Shown piece by piece: positions 1-8,405 of a DNA stretch of 14,878 bases (position 1 is its first letter; the number at the start of each line of letters is the position of its first letter). Below the pieces are notes generated by a model that was given only the letters and a program-made list of their open reading frames with translations, did not search any database and was not told the origin of the DNA. A program made the translations under genes and the position numbers. The stretch is from Fennellomyces sp. T-0311 (taxonomy: Eukaryota; Mucoromycota; Mucoromycetes; Mucorales; Lichtheimiaceae), in NCBI GenBank assembly GCA_025266875.1, contig JALLLT010000155.1:1-14878 (forward strand). Reading direction: 5' to 3'.

Positions 1-560
1 CTGCAAAGGCCCCACCCTCACGCATATATCTTTTCCCTGCCCATGTTTGCCCGGCTCACTGGATGATTGAGGTTTATTATGATATCTTCACTGGGTTTTT
101 ATTGCTCAAAAATTTTTTTCATTGGTTTTGTTTCATATATTTGCTAAAATAAATCAGAGAGAGATGATAACAGCATTTGCAGGGTTCTTGTTCTTATTGT
201 CTTACGGACTAACAAACAAAGTACCTGTTGTAGAAAACAATATTGATGTGGCAGATCTGTAAAGAGAAAACAGATTTTGTTAATCATCTGGCAATGAAGT
301 TTGTAAATCACATACCTTTATGGATTAAACTACCGACATGGGAAATCCCGGTTGTAATGCAGAGAAACTAAAGGGAAAGAAAGTAGTAAGTGATGTAACT
401 GGAAGAAAACTTGCTATGAAGCATAACTAGAAGCACTATAATAGAAAGTGTTAATGATTACGTATACAGCAATAGTAAAAAGAGCGAGCTACCTGGATTT
501 TGGATGAAATAGTGATGGAAAGTAGAAAGAGAAGCGAATATGATGTTTAGCTGTGCAATC
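1..560. other. AT-rich stretch without a recognised gene
   Basis: I see no convincing protein in this stretch on either strand. The minus strand carries splice-like signals downstream of a TATA box. A donor GTATGTG at 315 and an acceptor TTTACAG ending at 257 would define a 59-nt intron. A second candidate intron runs from a GTAGCTC donor near 490 to an ATTATAG acceptor near 435. The exons these imply are very short and give no reading frame above about 20 codons. This may be the decayed 5' part of a minus-strand gene, an intron-bearing non-coding transcript, or chance. Confidence 0.3.
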
Positions 561-575
561 CCCCTTTTATATTGG
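561..575 (-). promoter_or_regulatory. CCAAT/TATA core promoter, minus strand
   Basis: Read on the minus strand this is CCAAT overlapping TATAAAAG, followed by a G run. It is a canonical-looking eukaryotic core promoter that would drive transcription towards coordinate 1. About 30 nt downstream lies a pyrimidine-rich tract suited to initiation. No clear coding sequence follows, so the transcript is unknown. Confidence 0.35.
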
Positions 576-612
576 TTGAGATCATAGTCATTGCCAAAAG
601 CATACTTGTTCA

Positions 613-621
613 TATATAAAG
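613..621 (+). promoter_or_regulatory. TATA box upstream of the coiled-coil gene
   Basis: TATATAAAG lies about 127 bp before the ATG at 748. The leader contains a donor-like CTGTAAAC near 687 and ends with an acceptor-like TTGTATATTAG directly before the ATG, so a 5'-UTR intron is possible. With the opposite-strand TATA box at 561-575 it forms a divergent promoter pair. Confidence 0.4.
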
Positions 622-747
622 AATAAGAGCGCACAATATAAGGTTCTTTCCGTTCTTTTATCAGTATTTTTCTAATAGTACGCATCTGTAAACAATCATA
701 ATCCAGCCTTCCAATACTGTAGCACTTGGTACTTACTTGTATATTAG

Positions 748-1919
748 ATGTCCAACAACAGTAACGACCTGCAAATGGGTGACTTTGAGGAAACGCATGC
801 TCGCCAAGCAAGCAGAGCTGCTCGCTCACTTAACCAGTGGAGGAACGATATGGCTGAAGAAAACGCCAGTCTTAGAGCAAGGCTGGAACAAACTGAGAAG
901 AGGATGGAGCGAATGGGCACTTTGCTCGCTAGTTGTCTTGGTGCAGATGAGGCTGGTTTGGCTGCTTCGGTCCCGAAGAAGCTAACCGATGCTCAGCTAC
1001 GCGCTAAGTATGGTAAAAAGCAGAAGGAGATTGTCACCATAAGATACAAAACAAAAGGAGAGCTATATCCGGTCGAATATTTATCACGATTGTAGAATTA
1101 CGTGCACGAAAGGGTGGCGGCATTTCCAGATGGCTTTGACTTTTGCTTCGAATATCGCGTTAGTCCCAACAAGAAATTCCAGAACGACGTGGTTCAATAG
1201 ATTAGTGTCCAACCCGGTAGCGTGAAGGACAACGACTACATCGATGTCATTCTGAAGGCGTACTACCACACCTTGCGCAGAAAGTGGAAGGTGACAGTTG
1301 CGAAGGCAAACGCCATTCTGTAAAGAAAACGGCGAACCACGCGTGTGACAAACGTTTGTATCAAAGCGAAGATATGCGATCTGTTCATAATGTGTATGTT
1401 TTTCATAGAAACTTGAAGCACGCAAGAGGGCCCTTCTTGACCACGCCAATGCACTGGAGCAGAAGTACCCTGCCGGGGAAACTGTGCTAGTCCGGGAGTG
1501 TATGTCTCCCGAGCTTAGTGACAGAGAAGATGGAGTTGAGGTGATGCGTGTCTTGACTCCTGGATTCCGTACCCCAAGGTAGTGGACAGAATAGTTTCCA
1601 TAGCAAAAGAGTTTTATTTTCTTAAAAAAATGGTGCCATATAGGCCAAGGAATATATCCACAAGCTTGACGAGTACGTGAAGGCCACGAAAAAGCAGCAA
1701 AACCGCTTCAGCAACAACAACAGCAGCACCGGCGGTGGTGATGTGGTGAGGGAAGATGCCATCGAAGAGGACCTGGTCTTTGTTGTTGGTGATGTGCCAA
1801 ACCGCGCCGGCAATGGACGGGGCAACAGGAGCTACAAGCGCTTTGCACGCCGGTATGCAGTTACAGACAGTGCTATGAGTGGCAAGCTCACAAGCACACT
1901 TCCCGACTGGGCTCTTTAA
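748..1919 (+). pseudogene. Decayed coiled-coil/basic protein, probable second gene of the DNA transposon
   Basis: I do not recognise a named family. From the ATG at 748 an open stretch of 115 codons has an acidic, Q/R/E-rich coiled-coil-like segment (about residues 20-65) and a lysine-rich segment (about 80-105). The frame then meets TAG at 1093-1095, TAG at 1198-1200 and TAA at 1321-1323, with plausible coding text between them. A further coding block runs from about 1410 to 1578, starting after a TTTCATAG acceptor-like site. The last block, from about 1650 to the stop at 1917-1919, follows an acceptor-like CATATAG and is basic, then Ser/Asn/Gly-rich, with the C-terminus LPDWAL. Some breaks may be introns, but phases do not all agree and one shift near 1575-1580 looks like an indel, so decay is more likely. 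It faces the transposase tail to tail, 84 bp apart, which suggests an accessory protein of the same element. Function unknown. Confidence 0.5.
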
Positions 1920-2003
1920 AAAAAATAAAAAGAATTTCTTGTATTCTTATTCAACACAACAATTTTTTTCTTGCAGCAATTTTTTGGTCAACAACTTTTT
2001 ATT
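1920..2003. terminator. Shared convergent 3' region with poly(A) signals
   Basis: These 84 AT-rich bases separate the stop of the plus-strand gene from the stop of the minus-strand transposase. AATAAA occurs on the plus strand just after the first stop (about 1923-1928), and an AATAAA also lies on the minus strand just after the second (about 1999-2004). Each gene therefore seems to have its own signal in a very compact tail-to-tail arrangement. Confidence 0.45.
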
Positions 2004-4536
2004 TCAGGCAGTGATCTGTTTCGGCAAGGGGATGACGACCATCTTTGCCTGGTCGGGATCTATTTGTATGCCATGCGGGACGATGGCAACTTGCGAGTAG
2101 ATTCGGTGGATCGGTATTATGTAGTGGTGGGCTTCAGGCATAAACTGCGTGTACCATTCCTCAAGGCTACCGACGGAAAAGTGCTGCTGCGAAGGTGGAA
2201 TGGAGCGGTACCAGTGGACAAAGGCAAGGTAGTGGAATGTTTCCACACCATCGATGACAATGGCTGCACAAAAAAATATTGTACCCGGCCAGTCCATGCA
2301 AGTGGTTGCGCAACGCCTTGCTCATCGTCTCTTCAGTAGATCACCTGGATGTGAGAGCCACGAGGTGTTGACGCTGCTGCTGACCGGTACATTTGGCCAA
2401 AGATTTCTATGGTACGGAACTTCTCGACCCTTCGTATTGCAAACCGGCACCCTGTGGTGGCATACTGGTGCTGCAAGATACCTGCCTCGTTGGTGCTGTA
2501 GGCCATCCAATAGAACTGCAACAGCAGCTCGTAGTGCTCCTCGCTCAGGTTCACTTGGATACCATCGGTCATAGAAGCAATAGTGGATGGTGGCAGTGGC
2601 TCAGACCCGATCAAGTTGACGTTGAGGCGCGGATGCGTGGAATGTTCGAGGAAACCATCATAGTTGAAGGTAGGCTCACGGTCTTCTTGGAGTCGGCGTC
2701 GAGATTGACCAGCAATCTCAAGCAGCTTATCCAGTTCAGCGGAAAACCCGTGGAAGCGGCCAGCTTGGCGTCGAACGTAGTCCACCGCACCGGTCTTCTC
2801 GACAAAACGCTTCATGAACGTGACCTCAAAGCAGTCCTTCTGGTTGGTTTCGGCGTCTTTCATATAGCCATTGAACCTCTCAAACGCGAAAATCCAGAAA
2901 TTGTAGACGGAGGAGTGATCTTGCAAGCATTTGTAGAGATGGAGATGCAGATGCATGTTTGGGGTGACGGACCATTCGCCATACAAGTTCGCGCAACCAC
3001 TCACGAATTCGACAAACTTCCGGTGTGCTTCCACAATGTCGTCGTCTGTGATCCGGGTTTTGATCACCAAGCGGCAGGCATCGACAAAGAGCATCCAATG
3101 CTCATACAAGTTGGGCACCAAGACAGATTCGAGCAGGTACGGCGAGTATGTAAGCGTCCAAGCTCTCCAATGATCGGCGGTCATGAACCCAAACTTGCTT
3201 CGGATCTTGCGCTGCAATGTAGGCATCCCAGGAGGCAAGATGATGCGGTCGGCCATGGTTTGCATATCTGTAAGCACAGATTCCGTCAGGATCCCTTGGT
3301 TCTTCCAGATGCTAACCATCCGAGCAGGTGTGCCCAAGAACAGGTTGTGCATCGGATCGATGACTGTGCCACGAATAGGGTCAAAGTACCCAAGGCGATG
3401 GAGTTGCGACCAGCGCGTTCCATTAGCCCGCTCAAGACGATACCGTTCCGCCTGGGTTGTGGCAGCCAACCACGCATTGGCAGCAAGGAGGTTGTCTGGC
3501 TGTTTACGCAAGCTGTTTCATGGAATGTCGACTCCGACGTAGATCATATTGTTGGTATCCGGGTCAGTGACGAATTCACGGTAGCACTTGTTGTAGCCAT
3601 ATGTGCTTGAGTGGGCAGTAAAGCCACAGACTTTCCTGCTGGCAGGGATATTGCATGCAACATTTAGCAGGGCCGCTCGTACTCGTGTCCGTCCATGGCA
3701 TTGTGCAGTCTTCATAGGTACGCCACAATACAATTCCAGCAATTCATCCGTTAACGGCTTCAGATAGTTGTTGATCTCAGATGTGCTTGGTTCACAAGGT
3801 CCCGGCATGATATCAACAAGGATGACGTTCTCGACTTTGTAATATTCCACACGAGGCAAGTTGTTGACCGTAAGGTATATGGTGCCAACAGAGTATCCAC
3901 TGTCAAATGGGGCAAACCAATCTGTATTCAATGTCAACATCAAGGATCGGTCATCATCAACAAATGTAGCTCCGTGGTGGTCGACAAGCTCTTCCCACAT
4001 TGTGCCGTGGTGAATGTCTGATGCATATTCGCCCATGTATGGATGATCGCGCCACTCCAGGATCTTTTCCTCAAAGCTGTCGCGCATGAACAACTTTTCG
4101 ATGCTTGTTTTGACAGAATAGTACGCATACTGCTTGAGGGGGGTGTGGCGGTTTTAGCCCTGGCGACCAGTGGACCTCTTGAAGAGCTGGTTACCGCATA
4201 TATCACCGTTCAAGTGGTCGGTTGCGCAATTGTCCGGTGCAGCATCTGGTGGATAGATTGCGTGGCCCTTGGAACAGGCGACATACATCTCGATTGGGTC
4301 GGTGAGCTTGTTGAAGCCAATTTGTGAGTGGATGGTGGCCAAGATAGTAGGGAAGTTGACCTCTGGAAGATGCAATGCGGTAACCAGCATAATGAAAAAG
4401 CTGACCAGGATGTTGGCGGTGCGTTCAGATATATGGTGAAGTTGGAACAACACAAGGAAGATTATGACAAAGAAGATCGGGCGTGGAATGCTATCGCTGA
4501 ATCGGGTAAGAGGAGTATCCGGAGCAGTAGATGAGG

Positions 4537-4611
4537 CTATATTGTCATCTAAAGTATTGCTTGATCAATTTACTGTGGTCTAAATTCGTGTAGTGCAGCT
4601 TCTCAACACAC
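4537..4611 (-). other. Intron in the transposase gene
   Basis: A 75-nt intron with donor GTGTGT and acceptor ATATAG. Splicing joins a phase-1 exon end (glutamate codon plus G) to CC-TCA and restores exactly the frame that continues for more than 120 codons into the Cys/His block. The agreement in phase is the main support. Confidence 0.7.
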
Positions 4612-4798
4612 CTTCATAGTCTTCGATCGTTGCATCCAACTCGTTGGCCATCGCCATTTCCGCGTTGATCTCGTTCTCGCGATCTTCGGCCGCCTGTTCA
4701 TGAAATGCCTCCTGTGGCAAGGGTGGCTGATTAGGCACAATAATCGCGTCTGGTGCTTCATGTGGTAAAGTTTCTATGTGTGTTTTTTTATCAGCAAT

Positions 4799-4853
4799 CT
4801 AACTATCTAATATTGTTTCGAGGCATACCATTTCTATCGTTTTCATCATCTAC
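4799..4853 (-). other. Candidate intron in the transposase gene
   Basis: A donor GTAGAT after a GCC codon and an acceptor GATAGTTAG define 55 nt. Both sides are phase 0 and open. The donor is weak, and an in-frame TAA sits just upstream in the preceding exon (4875-4877), so the local structure is uncertain. Confidence 0.35.
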
Positions 4854-4942
4854 GGCCATCATTTCGCCAGAACTTTAATCATCAGCAACCATATCATCGT
4901 TGCCAATGATCATATCATCATCGATATTCGCAGCATGCGAGG

Positions 4943-4998
4943 CTATATACAACATGTCTGTCAGCGTCATATATTGCGCCATACGACTTTGTTCTTAC
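4943..4998 (-). other. Intron in the transposase gene
   Basis: A 56-nt intron with a strong donor GTAAGA, a CTGAC branch-like site and the acceptor TATATAG. It joins the N-terminal Cys-cluster exon (5134-4999) to the acidic exon in matching phase. Without splicing the N-terminal frame ends within the intron. Confidence 0.75.
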
Positions 4999-5197
4999 TA
5001 TGCATTTCCGTCAATCTAGCTGCAACCTCGCGGTCATAATGTGCCTGGAATGTTGGTCTTGACACAGTCATGCCATTCGGATTGACCAGAATGCATTGAT
5101 CACAGGTGCATACGAGCAGTTCGTGGGACGACATAGAGATAGCAGGTAAGTTCGAAAAATATGAATAGAGTGTATTCAACGATGGTTTTCCTACGCG

Positions 5198-5205
5198 TTT
5201 ATATA
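5198..5205 (-). promoter_or_regulatory. TATA box of the transposase gene
   Basis: On the minus strand this reads TATATAAA, 64 bp before the ATG at 5134. The distance leaves a leader of roughly 30-40 nt, normal for a fungal gene. Confidence 0.5.
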
Positions 5206-6500
5206 TCTTCTACGTCTTTGATTTATTATGCGATCCGCCGAAATAAACACTGATTGAACATGTTATCGCTTGCTTGGCAACATGCTCTCTCCTCATGTCA
5301 AACTATCTTTTCTCTTGACAATTCTGACAGATCACGCTATGACAGGTCGCGACATGATCCACAATCCACGATCCACCGCCACATTTCGGGAGTTCTTCCG
5401 ATTTCCTATTTCGACTCTGATCTGCATTAAGTGCGACGATAAAAATAGCGCGCTGAATTATCACATTCTCTGGTTTTGAAAGCGTAATGCGATGTGCAAC
5501 GATGCAGGGCTGCTTTTCAAACAAGAATTGTACGAACGCTCGGTCATCATGTCTTCATCATGAAGGAATCAACTACAATGCTAGCACTTTTTTCTCTGCC
5601 ATTCTTAAAAATTCACTTTTTTTACTTCTGCACTTTGATCAGCTTATTGCTTTTGCATTTCGCTACCGAGCTAACTTGAACAAAAAAATAAACTTCTCTT
5701 ATGGTTCCGTTCACTTTTGCCAAGCGCCGCTATAGACTTCCAAGAAAAATTATGGTTACGCATCACCTAAATCAGGCACCATAGTTTATGTAGGCCGGCG
5801 AATTGCATCGGAAATAACTTTATCACTTGCCTTTGCTTACAAATGATACCCGAAACACCGGAAATATCTTTACCACCCACCATTTTTATTTTTTCCCACC
5901 AGAAGTACGATCCGCCACTACCAAAAATTGGGGGGCTCTCCCCATGCACACGTTCCCCCCACAGACTTAATACAATCCCTTATTTTTGTAAATCTGGGCT
6001 TATTCTACCTTTGCCCAGTGCACTGGTTCCATCATCTTTCGTCCATCATCATATCGTTGCCACCGATACTGTTGTGCATGAAACTGTGCTACTGTACGCG
6101 TACAGGAAAAGTGCTGCTGAATGCATTTGAAAACGAAAACGGTTCTATCAAAGTAAGTGCGTAACATAGCTACACAGTTCCCTTTTCCATGTCACCCCAA
6201 TGACCTTTCTCCTTCCATCTCCTTTCACAATTACGTCCAATGCTAATGTAAATCGTCGGAATTGAAGTGCTTCTTGTTTGAGATTTCAGATGAACGCGTG
6301 TTTGTTATTCAAAGTTGCTCAGCAAAGCCTTTTGTTGTTTCATAAGTTTTTCCTTCCTATACACGAAATCGTCTTTTCCGCGCTGTGAGTACGATAAGCT
6401 TGTTGCGAGGTCGTTTACTGAATTGCCGGCCATCTGTTTGCTCATGACACCATGATGTAAAATGGAAAAGAAATTTTTTTCTCCAAATCACCTACCCAAC
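5206..6500. other. Long stretch without a recognised gene
   Basis: I find no convincing coding sequence, although several open frames of 60-95 codons occur on both strands. It should contain the outer end of the DNA transposon, but no inverted repeat matching the 1-747 side could be found by eye. Small structures seen are two imperfect direct copies of CGGAAATAACTTTATCAC (5809-5826 and 5859-5876, three mismatches, period 50), a G6 run (5930-5935) and a 14-bp perfect palindrome (6092-6105). Confidence 0.4.
6092..6105. repeat. 14-bp perfect palindrome
   Basis: CTGTACGCGTACAG is perfectly self-complementary. It could be a protein-binding site. It lies outside any recognised gene and may be chance. 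Confidence 0.3.
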
Positions 6501-6800
6501 TGTTATTTCCTCCCACCCACCCCCCAAAAATCAAATTTTTTCGAACTCAACCGGGAGGAAATAAGGGGATGCTCCAGCTTGACTAGATCTTCTAAGAAGT
6601 CTAGAAACATTGCCGTGTCAGCTATATGATATGGTATCCTCTCGACCACAGCTATTTGATTATGAGTTTTATCTCGAGCAATATAAATAGAGAGAACCGT
6701 TAACATAATAAAGACATATTCAATTCTCACAGAACTTACTGTTTTTCTCGATCTATTCTCTCTTACCACATTTTTTTCTGTGAACTCTCGCTACTATGTC
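6501..6800 (+). repeat. Degenerate LTR-like sequence related to the downstream gypsy LTRs
   Basis: The stretch begins TGTTAT, like the LTR at 7796, and has ATATAAATA at 6681-6689 followed 26 bp later by AATAAAGACAT (AATAAA at 6707-6712). The same module with nearly the same spacing occurs in the four clear gypsy LTRs of this window, and the 180-bp distance from start to TATA falls in their range. The 3' border is not defined: no TACGACA-like end or PBS follows. An ATG at 6795 opens only 12 codons. It is best read as an old solo LTR or LTR fragment. Confidence 0.4.
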
Positions 6801-6837
6801 TCCCAAGAACACCCTTATCACTGCGCAAAATTAGAAG

Positions 6838-6875
6838 TATCTGTAACTTCCAAAGGTTACAGAAAGTTACAGATA
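6838..6875. repeat. 12-bp inverted repeat (hairpin)
   Basis: TATCTGTAACTT (6838-6849) is perfectly complementary to AAGTTACAGATA (6864-6875) across a 14-nt loop. The loop carries a third GTTACAG copy. Its function is unknown. Confidence 0.5.
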
Positions 6876-7259
6876 GTTGCAGTAGGGATGAGGTCCATGA
6901 GAATGTATGAGGACTCTGAAATTTTATCGTGATGGATGTTGATTAGAGTACAAAAATAGGCAATGTCGATATTGGCAACAGTATTCTGAAGTGTAACGTT
7001 CAAAAGTGCAACCAAAAAAGCAAACGGCTGAACCTAGTTTGGGCAGGAGCACTGTAATTTTCTGTGCAACAAGAAGACTGCTTGGAAATTGTCGGCAGGG
7101 CAAGAGCAGAATGATCATTTATCTTTAGTTTGCTTAGAAATAAAAAATACATTGAGAGAAAAATGCAGTATGCTGCGTTGTAGTATAAAAAGGTAGCTGA
7201 TTTTTAAGCAATGACGTTGGAAAAATGGTTGTAATGAAGTTAATTCTTCAATGGCAAGA

Positions 7260-7282
7260 CTGTAATGGTGTGTCCATTACAG
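7260..7282. repeat. 9-bp perfect inverted repeat
   Basis: CTGTAATGG and CCATTACAG flank the 5-nt loop TGTGT. It lies at the presumed left edge of the LTR that ends at 7718. Confidence 0.45.
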
Positions 7283-7467
7283 ACGTTATCCAACCTGCAA
7301 CCTGGTTGATCGCCATGCAGTATCCATATACCGTATTGATAGACGTAGCATGTAACAACTCATATGGCACATGGTTGGATAAGGATATTAGGATTACGTA
7401 TAGCTTAGACGGAATTCGTAGATTGTAGATCATAGACGCCTTAGCTATTACCCCCTAATATCTGATG

Positions 7468-7478
7468 TATATATAAAG
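7468..7478 (+). promoter_or_regulatory. TATA box of the upstream LTR
   Basis: TATATATAAAG lies about 240 bp before the LTR end. A 10-bp stem-loop begins 2 bp downstream and would span the expected start of transcription. Confidence 0.5.
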
Positions 7479-7479
7479 C

Positions 7480-7503
7480 AGGATTCCTGGATACAGGAAT
7501 CCT
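7480..7503. repeat. Perfect 10-bp stem-loop next to the LTR TATA box
   Basis: AGGATTCCTG pairs with CAGGAATCCT across a GATA tetraloop. It could act as a dyad protein-binding site at the promoter or as a hairpin at the 5' end of the transcript. Confidence 0.6.
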
Positions 7504-7718
7504 CATCATTTATACTCTCATATAACTGGTTCCACCTTCAGGTTATTGTCTACATTGTCTGACTCACAGAAACGTACACGATTGTAAGTATCCTGTAGTC
7601 TGCACTGTTACAGTTAGTAGTTGTATTATCCTTTAGTAGAGTAGTATTCTTATCTCTGTCTTGTTCCTAGCTATCTTCTATTAGGTCGTGCTTCTACTCC
7701 CCACTTGCATTTCTGACA

Positions 7719-7795
7719 TGGCGACACTTTAGATTACCCAAAAGCCTATTACAGCAAAAGGCTAAAAAAAAAAGAATTAATTGCACCAGTGTGAG
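7719..7795 (+). mobile_element. PBS and internal stub of the truncated LTR element
   Basis: The stub starts with TGGCGACAC, presumably the primer-binding site, and runs only 77 bp before the next LTR (TGTTATAGCC at 7796). The gag and pol genes of this element are not in the window, so it appears interrupted by the gypsy insertion. Confidence 0.4.
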
Positions 7796-8094
7796 TGTTA
7801 TAGCCATTTCTGGCAGACTTCCTTTGGTTTCCTTTTTGGATGATCCTTCCTTGTCGTGCAGTATTAGCTGTTGCACAGATCGCTGCAATATGCCACAGTA
7901 CCTCTTTATACTCCCTTTTGTTATTATCCTTATTATCAAATCCATTATCCACATCATGCGCAGTAAGCCGCAGTAGTATTTTATTAACATTAGAAAACAT
8001 ATAAATATCCCTTTAGACTAAAAGAATAAACATTATCTTACAACTTCTCTTTTAAACCTTTGATTTGTTATTGGCTACAGTCTAACTGCCAACA
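7796..8094 (+). repeat. Gypsy LTR (first in the chain), missing its last ~13 nt
   Basis: It starts TGTTATAGCC and shares with the LTR at 8095 the beginning, the TTTCCTTTTTGGAT block, ATATAAATA (7999-8007), AATAAA (8025-8030) and GGCTACAGTCTA near the end. It stops at GCCAACA, where the neighbouring LTR continues for 13 nt more to its ACGACA end. The next LTR begins immediately. It is either a solo LTR or the 3' LTR of an older element, interrupted by the element at 8095-13213. Confidence 0.75.
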
Positions 8095-8385
8095 TGTCAT
8101 AGCCTTTTTCGGCGGACTTATTCCCATTTCCTTTTTGGATACCTCTTCCATCGTTTTGCTGCACAAACGTTGCCAAGGCTGCTACGCCCGCTTAGTCTTT
8201 GTCAATGCTCAGCATCGTCCTCATCATATGTCATATCTTAGATTATTATTAGAATTAGCAAAACATATAAATATCCATTCATGCATTAGCAATAAACATC
8301 ATCGATCTGTTATCCTCTTTATTTCTTTTTGTTCCAAAAGTCTATTCTCTGGCTACAGTCTATCCGCCAAAATATGAAGACGACA
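8095..8385 (+). repeat. 5' LTR of the full-length gypsy element
   Basis: It begins TGTCATAGCC and ends GACGACA. The short inverted termini (TGTCGT in the 3' LTR and ACGACA here) and the PBS two bases downstream fix the right end. ATATAAATA at 8265-8273 and AATAAA at 8291-8296 mark the promoter and poly(A) signal. Confidence 0.88.
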
Positions 8386-8387
8386 AT

Positions 8388-8395
8388 TGGTAGCG
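8388..8395 (+). other. Primer-binding site, initiator-Met tRNA type
   Basis: TGGTAGCG, two bases after the LTR, complements the CGCTACCA 3' end of fungal initiator tRNA-Met. The yeast Ty1 and Ty3 elements use the same octamer. The surrounding ACGACAATTGGTAGCGAAAG is identical in the second element. Confidence 0.75.
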
Positions 8396-8405
8396 AAAGC
8401 GGTTT

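Larger units (their letters stand above)
2004..5134 (-). pseudogene. Tnp2-family (CACTA/Plavaka-type) transposase, spliced and decayed
   Basis: The ATG at 5134-5132 opens an N-terminus with a C-x-C-x2-C cluster followed by a His, as in fungal Tnp2/Plavaka transposases. After an acidic linker come a second Cys/His-rich block (about 4350-4160) and the transposase core. The core shows NTDWFAPF (near 3915), IPASRKVCGF (near 3640), IDPMHNLFLG (near 3350) and FAFERFNGYMK (near 2870); the D, D and E in these are the likely RNase H-fold catalytic residues. Introns at 4943-4998 and 4537-4611 join in the correct phase; a third at 4799-4853 is less certain. In-frame stops lie at 4875-4877 (TAA), 4154-4156 (TAA), 3518-3520 (TGA) and 2333-2335 (TGA). 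The reading frame shifts in an A7 run at 2270-2276, after which the C-terminal part continues to 2004. An 84-bp gap separates it from the convergent partner. The family call is firm; non-functionality of this copy is very likely. Confidence 0.85.
7271..7718 (+). repeat. LTR of a different LTR retrotransposon
   Basis: The right end is clear: TTCTGACA at 7711-7718 is followed directly by TGGCGACAC, a typical PBS beginning. TATATATAAAG at 7468-7478 gives a promoter, with a perfect hairpin right after it. The left end is uncertain; a TGTCC at 7271 inside an inverted repeat is one candidate. The sequence differs from the gypsy LTRs further right, so it is another family. The superfamily (copia or gypsy) cannot be decided because almost no internal region remains. 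Confidence 0.5.

Noticed and set aside
51..62. CACTG-like sequence as a CACTA-type transposon end
   Set aside because: The only facing partner found (CCAGTG near 6015) matches for six bases and no further, so it is not a supported terminal repeat.
458..829. Minus-strand open frame of about 123 codons
   Set aside because: It starts only at a GTG inside the plus-strand gene, crosses a promoter-like TATAAAAG and matches no family I know.
2393..3610. Plus-strand open frame of about 405 codons
   Set aside because: It lies antisense to the transposase, whose conserved motifs are read on the minus strand; the plus-strand translation has no recognisable domain.
5487..6164. Several 60-95 codon open frames
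   Set aside because: They overlap on different frames, are low in complexity and have no conserved motif or convincing promoter and start.
6503..6769. Minus-strand open frame of 88 codons
   Set aside because: It runs against the LTR-like promoter module (TATA and AATAAA on the plus strand) and shows no domain.
7225..7428. Plus-strand open frame of 67 codons in the upstream LTR
   Set aside because: It lies within the probable U3 of the LTR, with no homology seen; opposite-strand frames of similar length suggest chance.
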